Origin: Nitrospirota bacterium
GTDB lineage: Bacteria; Nitrospirota; Nitrospiria; JACQBZ01
Assembly: GCA_016198945.1 (NCBI GenBank)
Contig: JACQHO010000196.1
Coordinates: 1 to 16,449 of the forward strand
Reading direction: 5' to 3'
Length of the DNA stretch: 16,449 bases
The translations under genes and the position numbers were made by a program. The notes beneath the pieces are model-generated. The model ran no database searches. It saw only the letters and a list, made by a program, of their open reading frames with translations, and was not told the DNA's origin. Below, piece after piece: positions 1-7,389 of the stretch (positions are counted from its first letter, which is position 1; each line of letters opens with the position of its first letter).

Positions 1-1080
1 CTGTCCGACCAGGCGCTGGAGGCGATCGAGAACCGCCGGGAGCACCAGGCGATTCAGAACCACGCCCAGGAGCTTTCAACGCTTGCGGCCGTCAGCGAGT
101 CCTTGGGCTCCAAGCTCGACCTCGATCACCGGCTCGAAACGATGGCGGACAAGATCAAAGAGATCATCCCGTACGACCACTGCTTCATTTTCCTCGTGGA
201 ACCGGGTGAGCGTTCCGCCGAACTCAAAGTCGTCCGCGGATTCTCGGATGATCCTCTGATCGAACAGCCCATCCCGCTCCATGAGGGTTTTCTGTCGCTC
301 GTGGTGAAACGAAGATTGCCGATCTTGAAAGTCGACCTGCATGAGCGCGAGCGGGGAAAAGGCGTTTTTCCAAGCGGCGCCGGCATCCGGCTGAGGCCGG
401 CCTCCTTTTTGGGACTGCCGATGATCGTCCAGGACCACGTGATCGGCATCCTGGCCATTACCTCCCAGCGTCCCGGCGCGTTTGACGAGCAACACAAGGA
501 GTTTTTGAAGATGCTCTGCGGCCAGGCGGCCGTCTCGATCGCGGACGCGAAGCTGCACGACGAGGTGAACCGTCTGGCCACGACGGACGGCCTCACCGGC
601 GTGGCCAACCACCGGCGCTTTCAAGAGCGCCTCAACGACGAGTTCGAGCGGCAGGCGCGGGAGGCGGGGCGGTTTACACTGATCATGGGCGACGTGGATC
701 ATTTCAAAAAGATCAATGACCGGTTCGGTCATCCGGTCGGGGACCAGGTTTTGCGGCAGGTCGCGGCCGCTCTGGTCAAGACGGTTCGGAAAATCGACGT
801 CGTGGCCCGGTACGGCGGAGAGGAGTTCGGCGTGATTCTTCTCAACAGCGGCCCCAAGGAATCCTTCCAACTGGCCGAGCGGATCCGCAAGGCGGTCGAG
901 GGTCTGTCGCCGATGGTCCATGGGGAGCCGCTGAAAATCACCATCAGCCTCGGCATGGCGGTCTATCCGGACGACGCCCGCGACCGGCAGACGCTGATCG
1001 AACGCGCCGACCGCGCGCTCTACGCCGCCAAACACAACGGCCGCAACCAGACCTGCCTGTATTCGAAGATTCGAGCGTAA
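1..1080 (+). CDS. GAF-GGDEF diguanylate cyclase, 5'-truncated by window edge
   Basis: The frame is open from base 1, so the gene begins upstream; the ATG at 103 lies inside a helical linker and is unlikely to be the true start. Numbering from base 1, residues 1-40 look like a coiled-coil linker, about 40-185 a GAF sensor domain, and about 195-355 a GGDEF domain. The active-site loop is GGEEF (residues 272-276, bases 814-828). It is preceded at exactly five residues by RKID (263-266), which fits the RxxD inhibitory site. The protein should therefore make c-di-GMP from two GTP with product feedback control. The ligand of the GAF domain cannot be told, and anything N-terminal to it is not visible. 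It ends 30 bases before a convergent gene, and no clear hairpin terminator lies between them. A c-di-GMP source near a GspE carrying MshEN-type motifs is suggestive but unproven. Confidence 0.93.
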   Translation: MSDQALEAIENRREHQAIQNHAQELSTLAAVSESLGSKLDLDHRLETMADKIKEIIPYDHCFIFLVEPGERSAELKVVRGFSDDPLIEQPIPLHEGFLSLVVKRRLPILKVDLHERERGKGVFPSGAGIRLRPASFLGLPMIVQDHVIGILAITSQRPGAFDEQHKEFLKMLCGQAAVSIADAKLHDEVNRLATTDGLTGVANHRRFQERLNDEFERQAREAGRFTLIMGDVDHFKKINDRFGHPVGDQVLRQVAAALVKTVRKIDVVARYGGEEFGVILLNSGPKESFQLAERIRKAVEGLSPMVHGEPLKITISLGMAVYPDDARDRQTLIERADRALYAAKHNGRNQTCLYSKIRA

Positions 1081-1110
1081 GCGGCGGGAGAATTCATTCC
1101 GGCGTCGGGA

Positions 1111-1563
1111 TTAGGACCGGTTGATCAGCCGGTCGAGGTCGGCTTTGACCGCATCGAGCTTCGCCTTGGCCCGCGGGTCGGACCGGCGGACGATCTCGAT
1201 CACGCCGTCGACGGCGCCTTCCAGCCCGATCAGCGTTTCACCGTTTTCTTTGGAGGTGATCTTGGCGGCGGAGCGGAAGCCGTCCTTGGCCGATTCCAGT
1301 TCCGTCTCGGCCATCCCGAAATTCCGTTCCTTGATGTGGGTCTCGACCGCGAGCAGACGGTCGCGAGCCGTGGTGAGCTGCATCCGGAATCGCAGCGAGC
1401 GGATCTCGCCCTCCAACCCGGTCACTTTTGTCGCCATCTCCGACTTGGCCGCCGCCAGCATCCGATCCAGTTTTTCCATCCGAAACGAACCCATGAAATA
1501 CCCGGCGCCGAATATGACGGCGAGCATGAAAACGACCGCGATCAGTTTGAAGAAAAATTTCAT
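1111..1563 (-). CDS. small membrane-anchored coiled-coil protein, unknown function
   Basis: This 150-residue protein is not recognised as a named family. It has a basic first residue pair and one hydrophobic segment (about residues 5-26, with a GAGYFMG end), then a charged, heptad-like helical region (about 30-75). A second helical part may resemble a small helical-bundle or TPR-like fold. It is most likely anchored in the inner membrane with the rest in the periplasm. The ATG at 1561-1563 is supported by a purine-rich AGGAGAGGAG ribosome-binding site ending about 10 bases upstream. It lies 41 bases downstream of the UbiB-family kinase on the same strand, so the two are probably co-transcribed. 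No function is proposed. Confidence 0.8.
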   Translation of the reverse strand: MKFFFKLIAVVFMLAVIFGAGYFMGSFRMEKLDRMLAAAKSEMATKVTGLEGEIRSLRFRMQLTTARDRLLAVETHIKERNFGMAETELESAKDGFRSAAKITSKENGETLIGLEGAVDGVIEIVRRSDPRAKAKLDAVKADLDRLINRS

Positions 1564-1604
1564 CGGGCGGCGACTCCTCTCCTATTCATCGGTTAAAGTC
1601 AAAG

Positions 1605-3248
1605 TCATCGTCGGACCTTCAGAAGAGACCATCCGAGAAGGATTCCCATGACCAGCGCGGCCGCCGTCGCGGTCCGGCTTTCCAGCGGATGCCCCTGATG
1701 CTGGAAGAATCGGGCAATGACCAGAAGGGCCAGGAGGAACGCGCCCAGGATCGCACGGTGGACCAGACGGGTCAGTCTCAGCAAGGCCCCCGTGACGTCG
1801 TCCGACGACATCTTGGTTTTGAATTCGCCGCGGTTCGCCGTTGCCAGGAAGGTTTCCAGGGCCTTGGGCAGCGCCAGCAATGACCCGCCGACGTCGCGTC
1901 CGGTTTTCCAAACCCGGTCGAACCAGCCTTCTTCCGACCGGATGAACGGAATCGCATAGGGTTTGGCCAGTTCGATGATGTTCAGGTTCGGGTCGAGTCT
2001 GGAGTTGATGCCGTTGAGCATTCCCAGCGTCCGCCAGATCAGGATGAAATTGTTCGGAATCTGGATGGCCGAGGAGACGCTGAAGATCTGCTGCAGGTCA
2101 TGGGCGATATCGCCGATCCCGATCTCGCGAAAGGCCTTGGGCGAGATATCGCGATACCTCTCGATGAAAAAGGCCGCAACCTGCTCGATCGCCCGGCGGT
2201 CGCCGGCGCGGTCGATAAAGCCGAGGTCAAACAGGCCCTGAACGATCCGAGGGATATCCCGGTCAATGATGCCGCCCACGGTGGTCTTGATGCCGTCCCG
2301 CATGGCGGGCGGAAGGGGCTGCATCAGGCCGAAATCGACGAAGACCAGGGCCGGGCCGGCGGCCGGAGTCGCGCCCGGCCGGACGAAGAGGTTGCCGGGA
2401 TGCGGATCGCCGTGGAGGAAGCGATGGGCGAAAAGCTGCATCATGTAGGACTCCATCAACAGTCGGGCGAGGGCCGGGAGTTCGACCCCGGCGGCCCGGA
2501 TCGTTTCAAAATCGGTGATCTTGATCCCCTCCACAAATTCCAGCGTCAGGACATGCGGGGTGGTGTAGTCCCAGATCACCTTCGGGACGACGATCCGGTC
2601 GTCTCCGTCGAAATTTTGATGAAACCGCTCGGCGTTTCGCGCCTCTTGAATATAGTCCAGCTCCTGATGGAGGATGCGGGAGAATTCCCGGTAAAGGATG
2701 TCGAAGCGGATCCGACGGAGGAATCGCTGCAAAAACCAGGAGGCCCAGCCGGCCGCGCGGAGGTCGGCCTCGACGATCCTCCGGATGCCGGGGTACTGAA
2801 CCTTGACCGCCACACGCCGGCCGTCTTGAAGGACGGCCTCATGGACCTGTCCGAGCGACGCGGCCGCGATCGGGGTTTCATTGAAGGACGCGAATACCTC
2901 TTCGGGGTTTCTTCCCAGATCTTCCCGCAACCGCTGCTTGATCAGGGTGAACTCGGCCGGAGGGATGGAATCCTGAAGCTGGGCCAGGACCCGTGTGTAT
3001 TCCTCCGGCAGGAGATCGACGCGGGCGCTCATAAACTGTCCCAGCTTGATCAGGATTCCCTTGAGTTCGATCGCCAGCCGGCGAAGCCGGTCGGCCTTCC
3101 TTTGATGGAGCAGGGATCGCCGCCGCCGGAGGGTTTCCTCGCTGTAAAAGATCGCGCAGCCATAATGAATGCGGTAGGAAACCGCGAGATCGAACACAAA
3201 AAGAAGAATCCGGATGACCCGCAGACCCAGCCAGGAACGGGACGACAC
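1605..3248 (-). CDS. AarF/ABC1/UbiB-family atypical protein kinase
   Basis: This 547-residue protein shows the full UbiB kinase-like signature. The KxGQ motif is at residues 68-71 (KLGQ), the alanine-rich nucleotide loop at about 127-135 (IAAASLGQV), and the VAVKVQYPG lysine strand near 149. The ExD motif is in QELDYIQEARN (E196, D198), the catalytic HGDPHPGN at 279-286, and the DFG metal-binding motif at 305-307. Two hydrophobic segments near the C-terminus (about 505-545) fit the membrane-anchoring helices of this family. UbiB proteins are linked to ubiquinone or isoprenoid-lipid metabolism through ATPase activity rather than classical protein phosphorylation; which quinone is involved here cannot be told. 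The start is a GTG at 3248 with AAAGGAG upstream at good spacing. It is transcribed divergently from the secretion genes and probably followed by the small coiled-coil gene. Confidence 0.93.
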   Translation of the reverse strand: MSSRSWLGLRVIRILLFVFDLAVSYRIHYGCAIFYSEETLRRRRSLLHQRKADRLRRLAIELKGILIKLGQFMSARVDLLPEEYTRVLAQLQDSIPPAEFTLIKQRLREDLGRNPEEVFASFNETPIAAASLGQVHEAVLQDGRRVAVKVQYPGIRRIVEADLRAAGWASWFLQRFLRRIRFDILYREFSRILHQELDYIQEARNAERFHQNFDGDDRIVVPKVIWDYTTPHVLTLEFVEGIKITDFETIRAAGVELPALARLLMESYMMQLFAHRFLHGDPHPGNLFVRPGATPAAGPALVFVDFGLMQPLPPAMRDGIKTTVGGIIDRDIPRIVQGLFDLGFIDRAGDRRAIEQVAAFFIERYRDISPKAFREIGIGDIAHDLQQIFSVSSAIQIPNNFILIWRTLGMLNGINSRLDPNLNIIELAKPYAIPFIRSEEGWFDRVWKTGRDVGGSLLALPKALETFLATANRGEFKTKMSSDDVTGALLRLTRLVHRAILGAFLLALLVIARFFQHQGHPLESRTATAAALVMGILLGWSLLKVRR

Positions 3249-3274
3249 AAAGCGCTCCTTTTGAAATTGTTTGG

Positions 3275-3303
3275 GTTATATCACACGCCTGCGGGAGAGT
3301 CAA
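3275..3303 (-). promoter_or_regulatory. sigma-70-type promoter for the UbiB-family gene
   Basis: Read on the minus strand, TTGACT (3303-3298) is followed by a 17-base spacer and TATAAC (3280-3275). This is a near-consensus housekeeping promoter. The predicted start point near 3268 gives a leader of about 20 bases carrying the AAAGGAG ribosome-binding site before the GTG at 3248. The match is read directly; activity is inferred. Confidence 0.72.
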
Positions 3304-3322
3304 CGCCGGGGCGCTTTGTCTG

Positions 3323-3353
3323 TTGACAAACTCTTTGAAATATGACAGATTAT
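3323..3353 (+). promoter_or_regulatory. sigma-70-type promoter for the TPR/Ig-like gene and gspA
   Basis: A perfect -35 box TTGACA (3323-3328) is followed by GATTAT (3348-3353), a 4-of-6 -10 match at a long 19-base spacing. CAGATT (3346-3351) at 17 bases is a weaker alternative. The box coincides with an in-frame TTG codon that could be mistaken for a start, which argues that translation begins downstream at 3401. Its -35 is only about 20 bases from the -35 of the divergent kinase promoter, so a regulator bound here could affect both. Confidence 0.55.
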
Positions 3354-3387
3354 CCAGGGTTCGCATGGTTCGGGGTCTTATGCGCGC

Positions 3388-3393
3388 GGGAGA
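3388..3393 (+). promoter_or_regulatory. ribosome-binding site deciding the start of the TPR/Ig-like gene
   Basis: GGGAGA ends seven bases before the ATG at 3401. The longer in-frame alternatives (TTG 3323, ATG 3359, ATG 3380) lack such a site and would put extra residues in front of the signal peptide. Confidence 0.6.
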
Positions 3394-3400
3394 TCATTCT

Positions 3401-5458
3401 ATGACAGACCGGTCTTCAACGATCCGGAGAATTTCGATCGCCGTCGGCCTTCTGCTCGCCTTGCTTCCCCTTCTCTGGATCGGAATCACCGCCGCGCAGG
3501 AAAAAGAGGACACGACCCTTTTCTATCAAGGACAGTCCTTGATGGAAAAAAAGCAGCCGGAAGCGGCCGCGGTCAAGTTCAACATCCTTCTGAAAAATTT
3601 CCCCAACAGCAATATCCGGGACCTGACCTTCTATTGGTTGGGCCGGGCTTACCTGGAGATGGGTCGAAAGACGGAAGCGCAGGACGTTCATCGGCAGCTT
3701 CAGAAAGAGTTTCCGGACAGCCCGCTCGTTCCAAAGTTGAGAAAAGAGATCGCCGACTCATCGACCCAGCCCCGGCCGCCGATCGCCAAGGCCGTTCCGC
3801 CGGCGCCGCCGAAAGCGGCCAAACCGCCGGAGGCCGCCAAGAAACCGGTCTCCCCGCCGGCCAAACCGCCGGCGCCCTCGGTGACTCCGAAAGAGCCGTC
3901 CGCTCCGAAAGCGGCCGCGCCGCGCAAGACCAAACCGCCCGTGGCCCAGACCCTGCCCATTCCTTCCGGCGGCGCGCAAAAAGGATTTACGCTGACGATC
4001 ACCCAGGTCGCGGATCTGAAGGTCGACGCGAAGGTGGAACGGATCTCGGTCTATCCCGGCGAGTTCGGGACGATCCCGTTCCGGGTGACCAATTCCGGCA
4101 ACGCCGAGGATACCTTCACGTTTCGGACGATGCTTCCGCCCGAATACCAACCTGTTTTTTATCTGGACGAAAACGGGAACGGCCTGGCGGATGCGGGGGA
4201 GCGGCCCGCGCAGGCCACCCCCGCGCTGGATGTGAACCGATCGGTCTCGGTCGTCCTGAAGCTGCATCTCCCTCCGATGACGGCGGACGGCCAGCGGAAG
4301 GAGTTTGAGATACAGGTCTCGTCCGCGTTCGACCCGAACATTTCCCAATGGATCAAGGCTTCCGTGAATTCCACGGGGCCCTTGATTCGCGCCGATTTCA
4401 AGGCGGACCAGGCGCGCGTCAAGCCGGGCGGCCGTTTGAATTACACCCTGGTCCTTCAGAATGCGGGCAGCGCCGAGGCCCGTGAGGTGAAGTTTCAATA
4501 CGCCTATCATCCGAATTTGATCTTTCTGTCCGCGGAACCCACGCCCCAAATTGTCGAGCAGGCCTCCCGCAGCCTGGCCTGGACGCTGGACACCCTTCCC
4601 GGCCAGGCCTCCAAACGGATGGAGGTCCGTTTTAAAGTCGGGGACGAGGCGACGGCCGGCCAGGAGATCATCAACCGCGGCGGGCTGGAAATGTCGGCCG
4701 GGGGCGAGCCGATCCTGCTGTCGTCCCCTCCGGTGACGGTGGAGCAGGTGGCGATGGTGAAACTGGAGGGGTCGCGGGAGGAGATCACCGTGACGCCCGG
4801 AGACGTTCTCGATCTTCCCTACGTCGTCAAAAACATGGGCAACGGCACGGACGTCTTCAGCCTGCGACTGGAAGGCGGCGATGCCGTCGAAGGCGTGGTC
4901 TATCTGGACCAGAGCAACGACGGCCTTTACCAGACGGGCGAGCCGGTGCTGACCGAGACGCCGCAGTTGGGCAGCCGGGAGGCCTTTCCGGTGCGGGTTC
5001 ATATCACGGTTCCGGTCCGGCAGTCCGACCGGCAGCAATTGGAGGCCCATGTGGTCGCGCAATCGAAACTGGACCGGTCCGTCTCGGCCCGCACCACCAA
5101 GGTTTTCCATTACACCTTGCCGATCGTGACGGTCTCGACGCAACAGGGCGCCCGGGACAGCATCCCCGGCGGGATTATTTCCTACCAACTGACCGCAATC
5201 AATTCCGGATCGGGGATCGCACGGAACGTCGTGATCACCGATCTGCTTCCGAACGAACTGGAATATGTCAATTCCGACCCTCAGCCGTCCGAGCGGCCTG
5301 AAAGCGGACTCATCTGGCAGGTGACGGAGCTGGCCCCGAACCAGAAAAAAGTGTTTGTGGTCAATGTCAAGACGAAGGCCGGGCTCCGCGCCGGGACGGT
5401 GATCCAAAAAGAGCCGCGGGTCCGGTATTCCGACTTGAACGGAAACCGATATGAGTAG
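3401..5458 (+). CDS. exported TPR / proline-rich / Ig-like repeat protein, unknown role
   Basis: From the ATG at 3401 the product is 685 residues. A signal peptide or N-terminal anchor (RRISIAVGLLLALLPLLWIG, ending near AAQ) is followed by two TPR-like helical pairs (about 35-120, with a YbgF-like pattern ending in FPNS and FPDS turns). A long proline/alanine/lysine linker follows (about 121-195). The rest is an A-B-A-B array: a COG1470/NEW3-like module at about 212-325 and again at about 453-570, each followed by a DUF11/CARDB-like Ig module (about 326-445 and 573-675). Both A modules contain a YLD..N.GL...GE motif; the first (DENGNGLADAGE) looks calcium-binding and the second is degenerate. 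The protein should sit in the periplasm or outside. It is not a known Gsp subunit, but gspA starts 30 bases after its stop, so a role linked to GspA or the envelope is plausible. Confidence 0.85.
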   Translation: MTDRSSTIRRISIAVGLLLALLPLLWIGITAAQEKEDTTLFYQGQSLMEKKQPEAAAVKFNILLKNFPNSNIRDLTFYWLGRAYLEMGRKTEAQDVHRQLQKEFPDSPLVPKLRKEIADSSTQPRPPIAKAVPPAPPKAAKPPEAAKKPVSPPAKPPAPSVTPKEPSAPKAAAPRKTKPPVAQTLPIPSGGAQKGFTLTITQVADLKVDAKVERISVYPGEFGTIPFRVTNSGNAEDTFTFRTMLPPEYQPVFYLDENGNGLADAGERPAQATPALDVNRSVSVVLKLHLPPMTADGQRKEFEIQVSSAFDPNISQWIKASVNSTGPLIRADFKADQARVKPGGRLNYTLVLQNAGSAEAREVKFQYAYHPNLIFLSAEPTPQIVEQASRSLAWTLDTLPGQASKRMEVRFKVGDEATAGQEIINRGGLEMSAGGEPILLSSPPVTVEQVAMVKLEGSREEITVTPGDVLDLPYVVKNMGNGTDVFSLRLEGGDAVEGVVYLDQSNDGLYQTGEPVLTETPQLGSREAFPVRVHITVPVRQSDRQQLEAHVVAQSKLDRSVSARTTKVFHYTLPIVTVSTQQGARDSIPGGIISYQLTAINSGSGIARNVVITDLLPNELEYVNSDPQPSERPESGLIWQVTELAPNQKKVFVVNVKTKAGLRAGTVIQKEPRVRYSDLNGNRYE

Positions 5459-5487
5459 TGCTGTGCTTGCAAGGGATTCGTCCAGTA

Positions 5488-7260
5488 ATGTATGAAAAGT
5501 TCTTCCAGTTTAGCGAGCCTCCCTTTAATCTGACCCCCGATCCCCGATTCTTTTTTTTCAGCAAAAAGCATGAAGAGGCCTTCGACCACATCCGCTACGG
5601 GATCCAGGGACGAAAGGGATTCATCGTGGTGACCGGAGAAGTCGGAACGGGAAAGACGACCCTGTCGCGGTTGCTGCTCCAAAAACTGGGGGAAACGGTC
5701 CGAACCGCATTGATTTTCAACCCCAGTCTCAGCACGATTGAGCTGCTGCAGGCGATCAACCATGATTTCGGCATCCCGGGTGAAAGCAGCTCGAAAAAGG
5801 AGTTGGTGGAGAGGCTGAATCAGTTTCTGCTCAACACCCTGGCCGCGGGGGAGAACGCCTTCCTGCTGATCGACGAGGGACAGAACCTCTCGATCGAATG
5901 CCTGGAGGAGATCCGGATGCTTTCGAATCTGGAGACCGAAAAGGAGAAGCTGCTTCAGATCCTTCTCATGGGACAGCCCGAACTTCGGGAGAAGCTTCAG
6001 CTTCCCAATCTCCGGCAGTTGAATCAACGGATTGCGATCCGGTATCATATCGAACCGCTGAATGCGGAGGAGACCCGGGCCTACGTGGCGTATCGCCTGA
6101 ACGTGGCGGGAGGCCGTGATCGGCTTTTTTTCACGCCCCAGGCGCTTGAGCGGCTCTACCGCTGCAGCGGCGGCGTTCCGCGGCTGATCAATATCCTGTG
6201 CGACAAGGCGCTGCTGGCCGCGTACGCGCAGGAAAGCCGCGTGGTGGAAGACGCGGCCGTGGCCCGGGCGGCATCGGAGTTGGAGGGACCGCGGGTCGGG
6301 GATGCCGACCCGTCGAAGGCTGCAAAAACCATCCGACGGCAACGTCGGGCGGAAGAAGACCTCGGAGCGAAAAAGCGGTTTACCCCGATCGGTGCGGCCG
6401 TCATCGGCCTGTTGCTGGTGTTGCTTACGGCCGTTCTTTGGGGCGGCCCGGCCTGGATGGGTGTCCGGGAGTCGGTTCCGAATCCGTCTTTACCGGTGTC
6501 TTCCCTGGCATCAAGTTCGGTGCCGGGCTTGGAAACGGAAGCGGTCCGGCCCCGACCCGTTCCACAAATGGATCCGGTGGAGCCGCCCGCCTTTTTCACC
6601 CGGAATGACCGGGCCCGCCGGTTTGATGAGGACGGTGTTTTTCGGGTCGCTCTTCCGGAGGAGACTCACGATGCGGCCCTGCTGACCCTTTTGAAGATTT
6701 GGGAGGGGGACAACCATTCTGTTCCGGAAGCGTTCAAGACCTTTGACGTCCCGCGACTCCTGTCCTCGAAGGGGTTTTCGCTCTATCATTTTCCGATCAG
6801 CCTGGAACGGGTCCGGTTATTTGATTATCCCTGCCTGATCCGGGGGCATTGGACTCACGACACGGCCATGACCTATGCCGTGCTGATCCATCTGACCGAG
6901 AGCGATGCGACGATCCTCGACCCGTTGAATGGAAGGGTGACCTACGGTCTGGATGTCCTCCAGACTTTGTGGGGGGAGGAAGGCGCGATCTACTGGAAAC
7001 GGCTTCCCGGAATCACGCTTCCGTTGAAGGCCAAGGGCGTGGATCCTTCCGTGAAGACGATCCAGAAAGCCCTGAGGGTTCAGGGGTTGTACCTCGGGAA
7101 GGCGGACGGTATTCTGGGCTCCAACACAAAACGGGCGATTCGCTACTTCCAGCAAAAATACGGTCTGCAGGACAACAGCCTCTTCGGTCTTGAAAGCCAC
7201 CTGATTCTGTCGAAGGTGATGTTCAAGGAAACTCCCGGGCTCGATACGGGTGAACTTTGA
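5488..7260 (+). CDS. gspA: GspA/ExeA-type AAA ATPase with peptidoglycan-binding domain
   Basis: The start at 5488 gives MYEKFF and PFNLTPDPRFFF, the usual opening of ExeA-type ATPases; the longer GTG start at 5458 adds atypical residues and was rejected. The product is 590 residues. The N-terminal AAA domain has Walker A GEVGTGKT (50-57) and Walker B FLLIDE (D129, E130). A single transmembrane helix lies at about 301-321. A periplasmic region follows with a C39-peptidase-like fold that ends in ILDPLNGRV. A peptidoglycan_binding_1 domain (about 519-561) follows, with the DG-x-G...T..AI..FQ pattern. In Aeromonas, ExeA with ExeB uses ATP and peptidoglycan binding to help place the secretin in the cell wall, and the same is inferred here. 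No gspB is visible. The putative catalytic Cys and His of the C39-like domain appear to be missing. Confidence 0.92.
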   Translation: MYEKFFQFSEPPFNLTPDPRFFFFSKKHEEAFDHIRYGIQGRKGFIVVTGEVGTGKTTLSRLLLQKLGETVRTALIFNPSLSTIELLQAINHDFGIPGESSSKKELVERLNQFLLNTLAAGENAFLLIDEGQNLSIECLEEIRMLSNLETEKEKLLQILLMGQPELREKLQLPNLRQLNQRIAIRYHIEPLNAEETRAYVAYRLNVAGGRDRLFFTPQALERLYRCSGGVPRLINILCDKALLAAYAQESRVVEDAAVARAASELEGPRVGDADPSKAAKTIRRQRRAEEDLGAKKRFTPIGAAVIGLLLVLLTAVLWGGPAWMGVRESVPNPSLPVSSLASSSVPGLETEAVRPRPVPQMDPVEPPAFFTRNDRARRFDEDGVFRVALPEETHDAALLTLLKIWEGDNHSVPEAFKTFDVPRLLSSKGFSLYHFPISLERVRLFDYPCLIRGHWTHDTAMTYAVLIHLTESDATILDPLNGRVTYGLDVLQTLWGEEGAIYWKRLPGITLPLKAKGVDPSVKTIQKALRVQGLYLGKADGILGSNTKRAIRYFQQKYGLQDNSLFGLESHLILSKVMFKETPGLDTGEL

Positions 7261-7299
7261 TGAGGGCTTGCGCCGCGCTCGCCATTTCCATCCTATTTG

Positions 7300-7328
7300 T
7301 TGAACTTTCCTGCGAAAACGTCTATACT
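7300..7328 (+). promoter_or_regulatory. sigma-70-type promoter for the gspC-to-gspL operon
   Basis: TTGAAC (7300-7305), a 17-base spacer and TATACT (7323-7328) form a strong promoter match in the only sizeable gap of the secretion cluster (7261-7389). A start near 7335 would leave a leader of about 55 bases before gspC. This suggests gspC onward can be transcribed independently of gspA. The motif match is direct; activity is inferred. Confidence 0.72.
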
Positions 7329-7345
7329 TATCGAAGTTTGAAGAC

Positions 7346-7361
7346 GGAACCCCCGGGTTCC
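7346..7361 (+). promoter_or_regulatory. hairpin in the gspC leader
   Basis: GGAACCC and GGGTTCC are perfect complements separated by two bases, so the real loop would be a little larger. It lies between the predicted promoter and the gspC ribosome-binding site (GGGGAGGGG, 7375-7383). There is no following T-run, so it is not an intrinsic terminator. An mRNA-stabilising role or a protein-binding palindrome is possible. Confidence 0.4.
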
Positions 7362-7389
7362 GCATGCAAGTGACGGGGAGGGGCTCACC

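Noticed and set aside
1115..1134. Inverted repeat GACCGG...CCGGTC between convergent genes as a terminator
   Set aside because: It lies inside the 3' coding end of the minus-strand gene and has no T-run on either strand.
2100..3326. Plus-strand frame opposite the UbiB-family gene (408 codons)
   Set aside because: The minus strand carries all UbiB motifs; the plus frame is D/R/G-rich shadow coding.
3323..3400. TTG at 3323 as start of the TPR/Ig-like protein
   Set aside because: It coincides with a perfect TTGACA -35 box, has no ribosome-binding site, and places 26 residues before the signal peptide.
3758..5407. Long open frame on the minus strand opposite the TPR/Ig-like gene (549 codons)
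   Set aside because: It is Arg/Gly/His/Leu-rich without domain pattern and mirrors a gene with clear signal peptide and repeats; such frames are common in GC-rich DNA.
5451..5495. 14-codon open frame bridging the Ig-like gene and gspA (MSSAVLARDSSSNV)
   Set aside because: It overlaps both genes, has no clear ribosome-binding site, and chance is the simplest explanation; a coupling peptide cannot be excluded.
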